This document shows positions 43,278-53,094 of a stretch of DNA of 64,000 bases, in pieces. Positions within the stretch are counted from its first letter, which is position 1. Each line of letters starts with the position of its first letter. The position numbers and the translations under genes were made by a program. The notes under the pieces were generated by a model that did not search any database, was not told where the DNA came from, and saw only the letters and a list, made by a program, of their open reading frames with translations. The stretch is from an uncultured Schlesneria sp. (GTDB taxonomy: Bacteria > Planctomycetota > Planctomycetia > Planctomycetales > Planctomycetaceae), in contig CAIULL010000164.1 of the NCBI GenBank assembly GCA_903899985.1, positions 1 through 64,000 of the forward strand, written 5' to 3'.

Positions 43278-45446
43278 TTACTCCTGACCAACCGCCTCCC
43301 AGAATGCACTATCGTCGTCCGGCTCTGACGGAGATGAATTCAACGGCTTTCCTGGGATCAGCTTGACCTGCGCAGCGCCGCCGGAAGGGATCGGCGGAGG
43401 CTTGATTTTTGCTTTGGCTGGAGGTGTTGTAGAAGGAGTGGCTTGCTTCAACTGCGATTTTTCAGGGCCTTCAGGCCCATCCAGCAATTCAACGATCGAA
43501 TCTTCGTCGTACAAAAGAACTTCCGATTTTGAAGGCTTTTTCGGGACTGCTGGCAACGGTACTGATTTACTCGATTGATTCGATGAAACCTTAGCCATTC
43601 CCGTTGTGGTCCGACCGGGAGCACCCGGTTTTGCTGCAGGCTTTTCGGGACTGAACTTGGCATCACAGCTGACACAATTTCCCGTTGTATCGATCGGCTC
43701 GCCACACTGATTGCAAAGCGGTATCGGCTGAAACGAACTCTCAATTTTCGACAAGCTTGGATTAAATGGCTTTGCTGCCGAAAGGGAAGTCGTGGGAACA
43801 CTTGGCTTGACATTGGCCTTAGGCGGAACGACTGCGGCAGACGACAAAGCAGGGGCAACGGATGGAACCTGCTGCACTTCAGGCTCCGACTTCACGACGA
43901 CAGAGGCGGCTTCCACTTCTTCGTTCAGAGCACTGACAACAAGGTTTTCGGGGCGGATAATTTCCGTTTGAGTCTCTTGCCCTGTCGCCAGCACTTTTGC
44001 CCCGACATGAATCCGGGCCTGCTCATCATAAGTAATTGTCACTTCGATCTCGGTACTTTGCGGCAAGTTCTCGGGTAATGGCTCAATCAGGCATGTTCCG
44101 AGTTCGACATACGTGGCATCTGCAGCAGTACCGCTTTCTACAATTCGCAGATGGACACGTCGCTGATCATCCTTGACAGTGCCGTAAATCTGCGAGACTG
44201 ACGTCGGAAGCTGCGTGTGGGCAGGAAGTATGTAGTGAGGGATACGCGTCCCCGTATCCTGATCACGAATCAGAATACCGAATGCGCGGGCATTCGTACT
44301 TTTTTGTTTGAATTGTGCCAGACGCGCCGCTGCAGTCGGATTGAGAATCGACTTGGCAAACGCACTGTTGGTCAGCAGCATCCCTGCATAATAGGTCGCC
44401 CCGTGAGCGATCGATTGATCAGGCGAGAGTGACGTATTGAGTGTTCGTCCGCTCAATCGCTTGAGCATCGAGCGGACCATCGGCATTCTCGAAGAACCAC
44501 CCGTGGTTAACACGACGTCGACCTTGGCCCAGCCCATCTTCCGTTCTTCCAAAAGGCCGACGGTCAGCTTTTCCATGCGATCGACGAGATCTTTCGTCAG
44601 TCGTTCGAATTGTTCCACTTCGACCTGATATGTTTTGCGTTGGCCTCCTGCGGCGACCGTCAACGCGGCTTTCGGACGTACTGACAAGCTTCGTTTCGTC
44701 TGTTCGGCTTCGAGCGAGAGCGCCTGGGCACTCTCGCGATCCTTCATCGGATCGATACCAAACTCTTTATGAAACTGTTTCCCGATGGCGACTTCGAGAG
44801 CCTTATTCCAGTCGAGACCGCCCAGGTGAAGATCACCACCGCTTGCCAGCACGCTGACTTCGTTCTTCTGATATTTGACGAGAGAAAGATCGAACGTACC
44901 ACCACCAAGGTCAACGACCATGACTGTCTGAGTTGTCGCAAGTTCGGTGAACCAGATTCCTTCGGTTCCCAGCACGAAACATAAGGCTGCAGCAACAGGT
45001 TCATTGATAATATCGACATTCGTCAGACCGGCTCGTTTACCCGCTTCGGCTGTTGCCTGACGCTGAATATCGCTGAACTGAGCGGGCACGGTAATGACGG
45101 CACTCGTAACCGGACCAATCTTTTCCCGGGCCGAATCGAGCATCGATTTCAGAATGTACGTACTGATGTCGATCGGAGAATAGCTTTTGCCAGCGATCTT
45201 CCAACGATGAGAAGGGCTGCCCATATAGCGTTTGGCATGGACAACAACTCGATCGGAATGCCGGATGGAATTTCGCATCGCCTCGGTACCAACGATGACA
45301 TCGTTACCGTCGAACAACACAGCCGACGGGGTCGAGAGTTCACCATCTTTGTTTGGAATCGAAATCGGCTCGCCATGCTCATTCAAGTAGGCAATGCAGG
45401 AATAAGTCGTTCCCAAGTCGATGCCGACGGCGTGTGTCGGAAGCAT
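43278..45446 (-). CDS. Hsp70/DnaK-like ATPase with zinc-ribbon tail
   Basis: 722 residues. The ATPase domain (1-~380) has VGIDLGTTYSCIAY, VITVPAQFSDIQRQATAEAG, NEPVAAALCF, VVDLGGGTFDLSLV and TTGGSSRMPMV. A beta-rich substrate-binding-like part follows (~400-510), but instead of the helical lid comes a Pro/Ala/Ser-rich disordered tail with a four-cysteine zinc ribbon (Cys578, 581, 591, 594) and an acidic C-terminus (DDDSAFWEAVG). A DnaK-related ATPase is certain; folding or signalling role is inferred. No grpE or dnaJ nearby. Confidence 0.88.
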   Translation of the reverse strand: MLPTHAVGIDLGTTYSCIAYLNEHGEPISIPNKDGELSTPSAVLFDGNDVIVGTEAMRNSIRHSDRVVVHAKRYMGSPSHRWKIAGKSYSPIDISTYILKSMLDSAREKIGPVTSAVITVPAQFSDIQRQATAEAGKRAGLTNVDIINEPVAAALCFVLGTEGIWFTELATTQTVMVVDLGGGTFDLSLVKYQKNEVSVLASGGDLHLGGLDWNKALEVAIGKQFHKEFGIDPMKDRESAQALSLEAEQTKRSLSVRPKAALTVAAGGQRKTYQVEVEQFERLTKDLVDRMEKLTVGLLEERKMGWAKVDVVLTTGGSSRMPMVRSMLKRLSGRTLNTSLSPDQSIAHGATYYAGMLLTNSAFAKSILNPTAAARLAQFKQKSTNARAFGILIRDQDTGTRIPHYILPAHTQLPTSVSQIYGTVKDDQRRVHLRIVESGTAADATYVELGTCLIEPLPENLPQSTEIEVTITYDEQARIHVGAKVLATGQETQTEIIRPENLVVSALNEEVEAASVVVKSEPEVQQVPSVAPALSSAAVVPPKANVKPSVPTTSLSAAKPFNPSLSKIESSFQPIPLCNQCGEPIDTTGNCVSCDAKFSPEKPAAKPGAPGRTTTGMAKVSSNQSSKSVPLPAVPKKPSKSEVLLYDEDSIVELLDGPEGPEKSQLKQATPSTTPPAKAKIKPPPIPSGGAAQVKLIPGKPLNSSPSEPDDDSAFWEAVGQE

Positions 45447-45508
45447 GATGTGGCGGCTCTTCTTTTCAAGGGTAAATTCGTCAAACTTTTTCAGTAATTC
45501 GCGACGCT

Positions 45509-45524
45509 AAACAACCGGTTGTTT
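45509..45524. promoter_or_regulatory. Perfect 16-bp palindrome upstream of Hsp70-like gene
   Basis: AAACAACCGGTTGTTT, 62 bp before the Hsp70-like start in a divergent intergenic region. Suitable for a dimeric regulator; not matched to a known operator. Confidence 0.5.
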
Positions 45525-45703
45525 TATTGGTTGCAAAACCGTTGATTCATCCGTGATCAGATGCCACAAATCCTAACGTGACGCAATTTCAAGACTTCGA
45601 TTTTGATGAACAGACAGAGAATTCATGCATGATCATGATAACATTGGATTTTAGCATTCGCCACGCGGGATTTTGACCGAACGGAAATGACGGAGATTTG
45701 GAC

Positions 45704-46855
45704 GTGTTTGTTCCTTTTACCATATTGCTGGTTGTTGCGTCGCTTAACCAGATTGAACCCCCGTCGAAAGAAACAGGACCAACAAATTGGTTGACCGGCG
45801 CAAATTTTCGCCAGGAATTGGAACGCCCGTTCTCTGGAAGCTGGTCGAGCATTGAATTTCGTCAACTTTTAAAAGAAGTCATGGCAGATCGGCATATCTC
45901 GATCATACTCGATCGACGGCTGGACCCGTCTGTCGAGGTCCCAATCGATGTGAGTAATGTCTCGTTGAGAACGGGCCTGACGGTAATTGCTCGGCAAGTC
46001 AACGGCGACGCGACGGTCCCCGACAACATCGTTTTTCTGGGCCCCAAACCCGCAACGAAACGCTTGCGAACTCTGATTGAGCTTCGAGAACTCGATTTAC
46101 AGTCGAAAGAATTCTCCGTATCCAAGCCGCGTCGATCCGAATTAATGCAACGGCAATCGTTCGAATCTGAAGACCTGGCTTCACCGCGAGAGATTCTGGA
46201 GGCGTTCGCTCGCCAGGGTCTGTTAAAGATTTCGAATGAGCAAATCATACCACACGATTTATGGGCCGGTATGACCTTGCCAGACGTCACAATCGTTGAA
46301 GCATTATCTGTGATCCTGATTCAATTCGACCTGACATTCCGCTGGATCGATAAAGGGACGGCCATCGAGCTGATTCCGATCCCCGATCTTGTCGTTCTGG
46401 AACGAAAGCATCATTCGAAACAAAAACCGGCGGAAGCAATCGTTCAGATTCGTGAACGCTTTCCTCAAATTGAGGCCGAAGTCTGGAAAACCGAGATTTC
46501 CGTTAAAGGGTTGCTGGAAGAACACGAAGCGTTGGCCGCCTTCCTTCTGGGCGACGGAGCAAAAAGTCCCATCAAAATCGACCCACCACAACCGTTGCAA
46601 AAACAATTATTCACATTGAAAGCCGAACGAGTCCCGCTAATCACGTTGATCAAGAAACTCGAAGAATCGGCGATCAACTTTGAATACGACCCTGACGAAC
46701 TGGCAGAGGCAGGGGTGAATCTCGATCAAAGGGTCCAGATCGACGTAAAAAAAGCATCTGCAAAAGAGTTCTTTAAACTCCTGTTTGATCCCGTTGGTCT
46801 GGAGTTTCAGATTGACCACCTGACAGTAAAACTGAAACCAAAGAAGCAGTGCTAG
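45704..46855 (+). CDS. Secreted STN/secretin-N-like protein
   Basis: 383 residues from the GTG at 45704 (GGAG 8 bp upstream); a TTG at 45698 is in frame but too close to it. Signal-like N-terminus MFVPFTILLVVASLNQIEPP. Three repeated modules of the STN type, e.g. SSIEFRQLLKEVMADRHISIILDRRL, and the C-terminal QIDVKKASAKEFFKLLFDPV GLEFQIDHLTVKLKPK. Such domains normally precede secretins or TonB receptors; here they stand alone, as in several planctomycete proteins. Function unknown. Confidence 0.6.
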   Translation: MFVPFTILLVVASLNQIEPPSKETGPTNWLTGANFRQELERPFSGSWSSIEFRQLLKEVMADRHISIILDRRLDPSVEVPIDVSNVSLRTGLTVIARQVNGDATVPDNIVFLGPKPATKRLRTLIELRELDLQSKEFSVSKPRRSELMQRQSFESEDLASPREILEAFARQGLLKISNEQIIPHDLWAGMTLPDVTIVEALSVILIQFDLTFRWIDKGTAIELIPIPDLVVLERKHHSKQKPAEAIVQIRERFPQIEAEVWKTEISVKGLLEEHEALAAFLLGDGAKSPIKIDPPQPLQKQLFTLKAERVPLITLIKKLEESAINFEYDPDELAEAGVNLDQRVQIDVKKASAKEFFKLLFDPVGLEFQIDHLTVKLKPKKQC

Positions 46856-47034
46856 TTAGTCATTTTTCGCCGACAAAACAAAAACAAATGCGTATCGGTG
46901 AAGTGAAAGCTTCCTCGCTTCTGTTCGACAAGCTATTGTCGAAGGGTCGTCGAACCTTGTTTGAAACAATCATGTCAGCAACAATACTTCTGCGGCATAA
47001 TGCTTGACCGTTCCTACGAAAGAATTCAATTAAA

Positions 47035-48057
47035 ATGATCAATGTCGGCATCCTGGGAGCAACAGGTTATACGGCTCTTGAACTGATTCGGATCATCGTA
47101 AATCACCCCAAAGTCAAGCTCACGGCCCTGACCTCCCGACAAGAGGGGTCTCCACACGTTTCTGATGTTCATCCGAGTCTGACGGGGCGAATTGATATTC
47201 GCTGTGAAGACTTGAAACCGTCGGAAGTTGCCAAAAGGGCTCAGTACGTCTTCTGTGCGTTGCCGCATGTTGCAAGTATGGCGGTTGTCCCGGAGTATCT
47301 GGCCGCTGGTTGCCGAGTGATCGACTTGAGTGCCGACTATCGACTGACTGATCCCGACGTCTACGCCCAGTGGTACGGACACGTTCATACAGACCCGACG
47401 CGACTGGCCACAACGCCATACGGACTTCCAGAATTGTTCGCCGACCGGATTAAGACAGCGAACCTCGTGGCAAACCCGGGATGCTATACGAGCACTTCAA
47501 TCCTCGCCTTGGCTCCAGCAATTTGTGGTGGATTTGTTGAGCCGACAGGGATCATCGTTGACGCCAAAAGTGGTGTCAGTGGTGCGGGGCGAACACCGAA
47601 ATTGAATACTTTGTTCGCTGAATGCAACGAGAATTTCTCGGCTTATAGTGTGGGAACCCATCGTCACATGCCCGAGATCGAGCAAGTTCTGACAACCGCT
47701 TCCGGAAAAAGCGTAGAAGTTCTGTTCACGCCTCATCTGGTTCCCATGGACCGCGGTATCCTGGCAACGATCTATGCCAAGCCAACGCGAACGGTCACTC
47801 AGGAGGAATTGCTGGCGGAATATCGCCGATTCTATGAGGGCAAGCCCTTTATCCGCATCGTTGATCATTTGCCTGCAACGAAGGACTGTACCTACACGAA
47901 CTTTTGCGATATCACAGTTCGGGTCGTCAAAGGGCGAATTGTCATCATCGCTTGCCTCGACAACCTTATTAAAGGGGCATCAGGGGTCGCCATTCAGAAT
48001 CTCAACCTGATGGCAGGCTTCCCAGAGACGATGGGTTTGCTGCCGTGTGGCAAATGA
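47035..48057 (+). CDS. argC: N-acetyl-gamma-glutamyl-phosphate reductase
   Basis: 340 residues. NADPH motif GATGYT at 8-13, catalytic Cys150 in [25 protein letters not shown] and HLVPMDRGI. Third step of arginine synthesis, cytoplasmic. No other arg gene adjacent. ATG directly supported by length. Confidence 0.96.
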   Translation: MINVGILGATGYTALELIRIIVNHPKVKLTALTSRQEGSPHVSDVHPSLTGRIDIRCEDLKPSEVAKRAQYVFCALPHVASMAVVPEYLAAGCRVIDLSADYRLTDPDVYAQWYGHVHTDPTRLATTPYGLPELFADRIKTANLVANPGCYTSTSILALAPAICGGFVEPTGIIVDAKSGVSGAGRTPKLNTLFAECNENFSAYSVGTHRHMPEIEQVLTTASGKSVEVLFTPHLVPMDRGILATIYAKPTRTVTQEELLAEYRRFYEGKPFIRIVDHLPATKDCTYTNFCDITVRVVKGRIVIIACLDNLIKGASGVAIQNLNLMAGFPETMGLLPCGK

Positions 48058-48211
48058 AGCTCGCCGGTCGCTCATTCGCCTTGACGAGCATAAAATCGAG
48101 TGCATTGTCACACAAAAGTTTGCATTGTGGCTCACTAACGTTCGTCGTCGCTCGCCACGCCTGATTCAAACGCAAAGTGCTCGTGAATTAATGAACACGA
48201 CACCTGAATGT

Positions 48212-48236
48212 GCTTGATCCCGTAAATGGATCAAGC
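48212..48236. terminator. Hairpin between convergent argC and rimI
   Basis: GCTTGATCC and GGATCAAGC, 9-bp perfect arms with a 7-base loop; overlaps the stop codon of the acetyltransferase gene. It has no T-tract in either direction, so a terminator role is tentative. Confidence 0.4.
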
Positions 48237-48797
48237 TGCTTCGGCGTCCGAGTCCGGCTGCTCGATGGCTTTTTTACGCGACGCAAATGGAATGATCTGC
48301 TCATCACAGGGATAGAGATTATAAGACATCACATAAGCGTCTTCGTCCGTGTCTTCATAGTGGCCTCGAAGAACCGAACTGGCACATAGTCCTTGCTGCT
48401 TGAAGAAGAGCTGAGCGGCGAGGTTCGTTTCACGAACTTCAAGCGTGATTTCTTCGCGTCGCTGCTGTGACAGTTTGTTAACAAGTTTTTCGACCATCTG
48501 GCGGCCGACGCCTTGACGACGCGACCAGGGAGCGACGGCGAAATTCAAAACGTGAAGTTGAGACTTCAACAATTCATAGATCATGAAGCCAACGATGCGT
48601 TCCTGACGCTCGGCGACCATTCCGATGCAGTTGCGCTGGCGCAAGCAGCAAAGAAAATCCTCTTCGGTCCACGCGAACTCAAAACTGAGCCGCTCGATAT
48701 CCAGGACCTCGGGCATGTCCCTGCGGATCATCCAGCGGATTTGAACGTCACATTGAGATCGGCGCAAGCCGGATCTGGAAGTATTCCCTGAGCTCAT
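48231..48797 (-). CDS. rimI: GNAT acetyltransferase, RimI-like
   Basis: 188 residues from the ATG at 48797, which has a consensus AAGGAGG 6 bp upstream. GNAT fold: MPEVLDIERLSFEFAWTEED, LNFAVAPWSRRQGVGRQMVEKL (acetyl-CoA loop), LEVRETNLAAQLFFKQQGL. Members acetylate the ribosomal protein S18 N-terminus. A longer start at 48836 is unlikely. Confidence 0.85.
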   Translation of the reverse strand: MSSGNTSRSGLRRSQCDVQIRWMIRRDMPEVLDIERLSFEFAWTEEDFLCCLRQRNCIGMVAERQERIVGFMIYELLKSQLHVLNFAVAPWSRRQGVGRQMVEKLVNKLSQQRREEITLEVRETNLAAQLFFKQQGLCASSVLRGHYEDTDEDAYVMSYNLYPCDEQIIPFASRKKAIEQPDSDAEAA

Positions 48798-49125
48798 GCG
48801 GACCTCCTTGTCCTTCTGATTGCTGGGGCCAAGCATTTCTCATGTACAGGAATGCAATGGTCAATGGAAAATAGCTTATGTTAGTTTTCGATGCTAGTCG
48901 AATACGCCAGGAAAATTCACAAAAAATTCTTCGTCATGGCCTCGGTGACAAATTTGGACGGACTGACTCGACCCGATTCACTCGATTCTGAAGCTCTTCT
49001 GATCCGGTTATTCACCCTGTCAAACCGCAAGTTATTGGTGGTAAATCGGGCTTTGCGTGAATACGATCCCCGCAGACAAAAGGTGCGTCCTCATTGAAAT
49101 CAATCCTGGATTATTTGGATACGAC

Positions 49126-49836
49126 ATGTTGACGTTGGCGACAAAATTTAAACCCGATCGACCAGCGTTTGAGACGGCTCTGGCGGCCGGTTTTCAGGCC
49201 GTCGAATTCTGGCTTGATGCCGAGTTACTCACACATGCCGATGCGATTGCAGACCTCGCCAGCAATTATCCTTTCCGATACGCACTGCATTTCCCAAATG
49301 GCGGTTCGATCTCTGATGATGCGTTGAAATCGGCTGTAACGCTTTACCATCGACTGAACTGTACCGCGATGGTCATTCACCAACCGATGTTTGATCGATA
49401 CAACACCGCGCTGTTGAAGCTGGATCAAAAACTCGATCTGGCGATTGAAAATCACATTCTCGAACTGGACCGATTCGAACAGTGGGCTGAACGAAGCCCA
49501 GGGCTGACTCTGGATGTCGAACATCTATGGAAATTCACATTACATAACGTACCCTTCGCGACGTTGATGGACCACGTCGAACGCTTCTTAGCCAAGCACG
49601 CCAGCAAGCTTCAACATGTTCATCTTCCCGGTTATCAAGCGGGCGGCGAAGAACATCAGCCCGTTCATTTTAACGAGGAACTGGCGACTGAAGTCATGAC
49701 ACGACTGACAGACCATGGTTTCACAAAACTGGTCGTCAGCGAGCTGGATTCATCATTCCAGTCTCTTGAATATTTGAAAAAGGACGTAGAGATGTTCGAC
49801 CGTTGGAAAACGTCCCCTAAGACGACTCCCGTTTAA
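49126..49836 (+). CDS. Xylose isomerase-like TIM barrel protein
   Basis: 236 residues from an ATG at 49126; a GTG at 49057 in frame would add 23 residues. Barrel pattern AGFQAVEFWLDAELL, YALHFPNGGS, VIHQPMFDRY, LTLDVEHLWKF, HVHLPGY, LVVSELDSS suggests an endonuclease IV/xylose isomerase-like fold with metal ligands. Enzymatic substrate unknown; cytoplasmic (no leader). Confidence 0.75.
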   Translation: MLTLATKFKPDRPAFETALAAGFQAVEFWLDAELLTHADAIADLASNYPFRYALHFPNGGSISDDALKSAVTLYHRLNCTAMVIHQPMFDRYNTALLKLDQKLDLAIENHILELDRFEQWAERSPGLTLDVEHLWKFTLHNVPFATLMDHVERFLAKHASKLQHVHLPGYQAGGEEHQPVHFNEELATEVMTRLTDHGFTKLVVSELDSSFQSLEYLKKDVEMFDRWKTSPKTTPV

Positions 49837-49926
49837 GAAGTTGGTCCCGATCACTTTCGCAGCGACCATCCGAGTCTTATCGTATCGAACCCTCATGGAT
49901 TTATTACTCTTACTGGAGTCTTCGCC

Positions 49927-51405
49927 GTGCGTTTGCTCACCGCCAGCCTGCTGTTCCTTACGCTGATGATCGTATCGACGTTGTCTGCACAGTCGGAAAA
50001 GCCGCTTGAACCTCAAAAATACGAACTCGGCCCGGACTCAAACCCCATCGCGGGTGTCCCTGAAGGGAAAGTGACCAAGTATTCCTGGACCAGCCAGGTC
50101 TTTGAGGGAACTGTTCGAGACTATTACGTCTATGTTCCCGCACAGTATGACGCCGCGAAGCCGACTGCTGTCATGGTTTTTCAGGACGGTCATGCTTATG
50201 TCAACAAAACTGGTGAATACCGTGCCCCCGTTGTGTTCGACAACCTGATCCACGGGAAGGAAATTCCCCCGATCATTGGGATCTTCATCGACCCAGGACA
50301 TAGGGGCGAGAAGCTTCCAGAATCGCGTTGGCAAGCCAATAACCGCAGCTTCGAATACGACACACTCAGCGATCAGTACTCGAAACTGATCATCGATGAA
50401 ATCCTTCCTGAAGTCGCGAAAAGTTACAATCTGACAAAAGACCCTGTGCAACGAGCCATCTGTGGTGCGTCGTCAGGCGGCATCTGTGCCTGGACAGTGG
50501 CCTGGGAACGACCTGATGTCTTCCGTAAAGTTCTCAGCCATATCGGAAGCTTTACCAATATCCGTGGTGGTCACAATTACCAGGCCTTAATCCGCAAAAC
50601 ACCACGCAAGCCAATTCGAGTCTTCCTGCAGGACGGCGATCGCGATCTGAACAACGAACACGGAAACTGGTGGCTTGCCAACCTCGAAATGGAATCCTCA
50701 CTCCAGTTCGCGAAATACGACGTCAAGACGGTCTGGGGACACGGCGGACACAGTGGAAACCATGGCGGTGCAACGCTGCCTGACGCACTGCGATGGCTCT
50801 GGCGTCCGATGGATGGCCCCTACAAATTTGATAACGAAATTCTCGCCTTTCTTGCCGCTGACAAAATCAAACCTCCTCCATCAGGCGCAATCCTTTTCGC
50901 CGGCGCATCAAGCATCCGATTGTGGAAAACCCTCGCTCAAGATTTTCCACAGCACACTGTCTTTAACCGAGGCTTCGGTGGTTCAACACTTGCAGACAAT
51001 ATCTTTTTCGCCGATCAGATCGCACTTCCCTACAAACCCAAATTGATCCTGATCCAGGCCGGCGGCAACGACATTAATAATGGCAAGTCCCCCGAACAAG
51101 TGTTTGCCGACTTCAAGACCTACGTTGCCAAAGTTCGTTCGAAACTTCCCGAGACGCGGATCGTCTACCTGGGAATCAACGCCAGCCCCGCAAGATGGTC
51201 ACAGGCCGAGAAACAGAAAGAAGCGAATCGATTGATCAAGGATTACTGCAGCTCAGGCCCGAACCTCGGCTTCGTCGACTTATTTGACGCAATGCTCGGC
51301 CCCGACGGCTTGCCACGTACCGACATCTTTGTCGAAGACAAACTCCATCCGAATGAGGCGGGCTATAAAATCCGCACACAACTCATCCTCCCTCATCTCA
51401 ACTGA
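49927..51405 (+). CDS. Two-domain secreted esterase (CE1-like + SGNH)
   Basis: 492 residues; GTG start, signal peptide MRLLTASLLFLTLMIVSTLSA. Residues ~25-305 form an enterochelin-esterase/CE1-like hydrolase with nucleophile Ser182 in GASSGG and a likely His in GHSGNHGG. Residues ~315-492 are an SGNH (GDSL) hydrolase: FAGASSIRLW with Ser329 as nucleophile, RGFGGS, QAGGNDI, DKLHPNEAGY with the Asp-His pair. Fusions of this sort deacetylate or deferuloylate polysaccharides. Substrate is inferred only. Confidence 0.88.
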   Translation: MRLLTASLLFLTLMIVSTLSAQSEKPLEPQKYELGPDSNPIAGVPEGKVTKYSWTSQVFEGTVRDYYVYVPAQYDAAKPTAVMVFQDGHAYVNKTGEYRAPVVFDNLIHGKEIPPIIGIFIDPGHRGEKLPESRWQANNRSFEYDTLSDQYSKLIIDEILPEVAKSYNLTKDPVQRAICGASSGGICAWTVAWERPDVFRKVLSHIGSFTNIRGGHNYQALIRKTPRKPIRVFLQDGDRDLNNEHGNWWLANLEMESSLQFAKYDVKTVWGHGGHSGNHGGATLPDALRWLWRPMDGPYKFDNEILAFLAADKIKPPPSGAILFAGASSIRLWKTLAQDFPQHTVFNRGFGGSTLADNIFFADQIALPYKPKLILIQAGGNDINNGKSPEQVFADFKTYVAKVRSKLPETRIVYLGINASPARWSQAEKQKEANRLIKDYCSSGPNLGFVDLFDAMLGPDGLPRTDIFVEDKLHPNEAGYKIRTQLILPHLN

Positions 51406-51551
51406 ATCCATCGAACCCGATTCTCTTATCGAACAAAATCGCGGAAACTGTTGAACGGGCCAGGAAAATGTTTCGGTTTTCGAAATCGAAGGAGTAGACT
51501 AAGACGTAGTGCTAGGGAGTGAATTCATCCTTCAACACAAGGAAGACTCGG

Positions 51552-51854
51552 ATGACACAGCGCTCTGAAACTTTGTCTGACGTCAGCTCGGTCGACGCTT
51601 CGAAGGCCCCTGCGACTCTGCCGATGCGCCATGATGGGCCGCATGACCTGGAATGCCTGATTCAGCGAACCTTGCAGGCACAACCAGGCCTCCGGTTTGC
51701 CAGGCTGACGGTACACAAATGCCCTCAAGGTGTTTGTCTGGAAGGCTTGCTCGAGGCCAACGAAGATGGCATCGACCTTGTCGAATTGGTCAATGAAATC
51801 GCTGGCGTTCAAGCCATCAACCATGTGGTAAACCGACCTAAAACGCCGAAGTAA
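51552..51854 (+). CDS. BON-domain-like small protein
   Basis: 100 residues; AAGGAAG upstream of the ATG at 51552. The C-terminal ~70 residues match a BON-type beta-alpha-beta fold (LRFARLTVHKCPQGVCLEGL LEANEDGIDLVELVNEIAGV QAINHVV). No signal peptide, unlike most BON proteins. Role unknown. Convergent with the HAD-like gene, 10 bp apart. Confidence 0.65.
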   Translation: MTQRSETLSDVSSVDASKAPATLPMRHDGPHDLECLIQRTLQAQPGLRFARLTVHKCPQGVCLEGLLEANEDGIDLVELVNEIAGVQAINHVVNRPKTPK

Positions 51855-51864
51855 GCGCTACTTT

Positions 51865-52821
51865 TCACGCTTGAAGTATGTTCCGCAATTGAATTAATTC
51901 CGTGATCAGCCTGTCAGGCCGAGTTTCAGGGTTTTTCAGGTCGGCACCCGTCGCCTGCAGGCTGATTCTGTCGCCAGCAAACAGCACCGTTCGGAATCCA
52001 TATGACTTGGCCACAGCCAGATCATCATTCATGCGCGTGCCCACGTGCAGGATCTGGCTTGGCTCAATCCCGATTTCCTTAAAGCGAAGTATCGCCTGCG
52101 CATACAGCGACGGCGACGGCTTACGAACGCCCCATTCGTACGAAAGTGTATTCAAGTTCTCAGGCAACAGGGCTTCCATGTCGGGGAGACTTCCCTGAGT
52201 CCGCAATGCTCGAGTCAATTGCACCAGCGTGAAGCATTGTGCATCCGCCAGTGCGGCCTGCCGATACCCCGCCTCGCTCAGCATCGACATCGTCGTCAGT
52301 GCGCCTGGTGCGGCTTCCGTTCCCTGTAGCGAACTATGAAAGAAGTACGCGACTTTCTGAGCAAGCTCGTTCAGGTCACCATAAAGAGATTCGTCGTATC
52401 GATACTCTTTCTTGTCGAGCAACCCAAGCATGGTCCTCCATGTCGAAGCCGAATCGATCTCGGGGATGTCCCCCTTCCGATTATTTGACCTCAGTCGCGC
52501 GTCTTCGAGAATATTCACGTACTTGGGCAACAACAGATCCGCGGGCTTTCCGGGTCGCCGCGTCATGCTGTTCCACATGTTAAATTCGTGGATTGTCTTT
52601 TCAATCGCCACTTCCATCCGGATCGCTTGAGGATGTCGAAATAAAAGTTCGCCGTCTGTGATCCGTAATAACGTGCCATAGATCGACCAGGTCACCGCTC
52701 GAATACCCTCCATCGGCTTCATCGACGGCGCAGCACTCACGACCTCAATTTTTGGCGGCGCAGGCCAAAGGAGTTTCCTTTCGTCCAGTAAATCAGCGTA
52801 TTCAAGGAGTGATTTAGGCAT
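51865..52821 (-). CDS. HAD-superfamily-like protein, nucleophile replaced
   Basis: 318 residues. Motif I reads AVTWSIYGTLL where active members have DxxGT; Ser46 occupies the nucleophilic Asp place, so phosphotransfer activity is doubtful. The remaining motifs are kept: WGVRKPSPSLY (motif III Lys) and HVGTRMNDDLAVAKSYGFRT (motif IV). The cap is large and helical. It probably binds rather than hydrolyses, or acts by another residue. No operon partner. Confidence 0.75.
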   Translation of the reverse strand: MPKSLLEYADLLDERKLLWPAPPKIEVVSAAPSMKPMEGIRAVTWSIYGTLLRITDGELLFRHPQAIRMEVAIEKTIHEFNMWNSMTRRPGKPADLLLPKYVNILEDARLRSNNRKGDIPEIDSASTWRTMLGLLDKKEYRYDESLYGDLNELAQKVAYFFHSSLQGTEAAPGALTTMSMLSEAGYRQAALADAQCFTLVQLTRALRTQGSLPDMEALLPENLNTLSYEWGVRKPSPSLYAQAILRFKEIGIEPSQILHVGTRMNDDLAVAKSYGFRTVLFAGDRISLQATGADLKNPETRPDRLITELIQLRNILQA

Positions 52822-53094
52822 AATTCGGTAGATAAGCGATTGTAAACGTCGTCAGGAGATGTTCGTATAAATACAGGATCAGCAGCATCATATTGTCGCA
52901 ACACCGCTTGTCGCTGCAACCCAAGTACCGCTGTCTCGTCCAAATCGAGCAGAAGCGTGCATGAAACAGACCGTTTTCATGCATCAAAAATCGACCGTGT
53001 CGAGTCACTGTTTCCGGCACGGTCCTTCGACAAGGTTTGAATGCCGATTCGTTCCCCTGTATATTTCCCTAAATCAAGAGCGGTCAATGAGATC

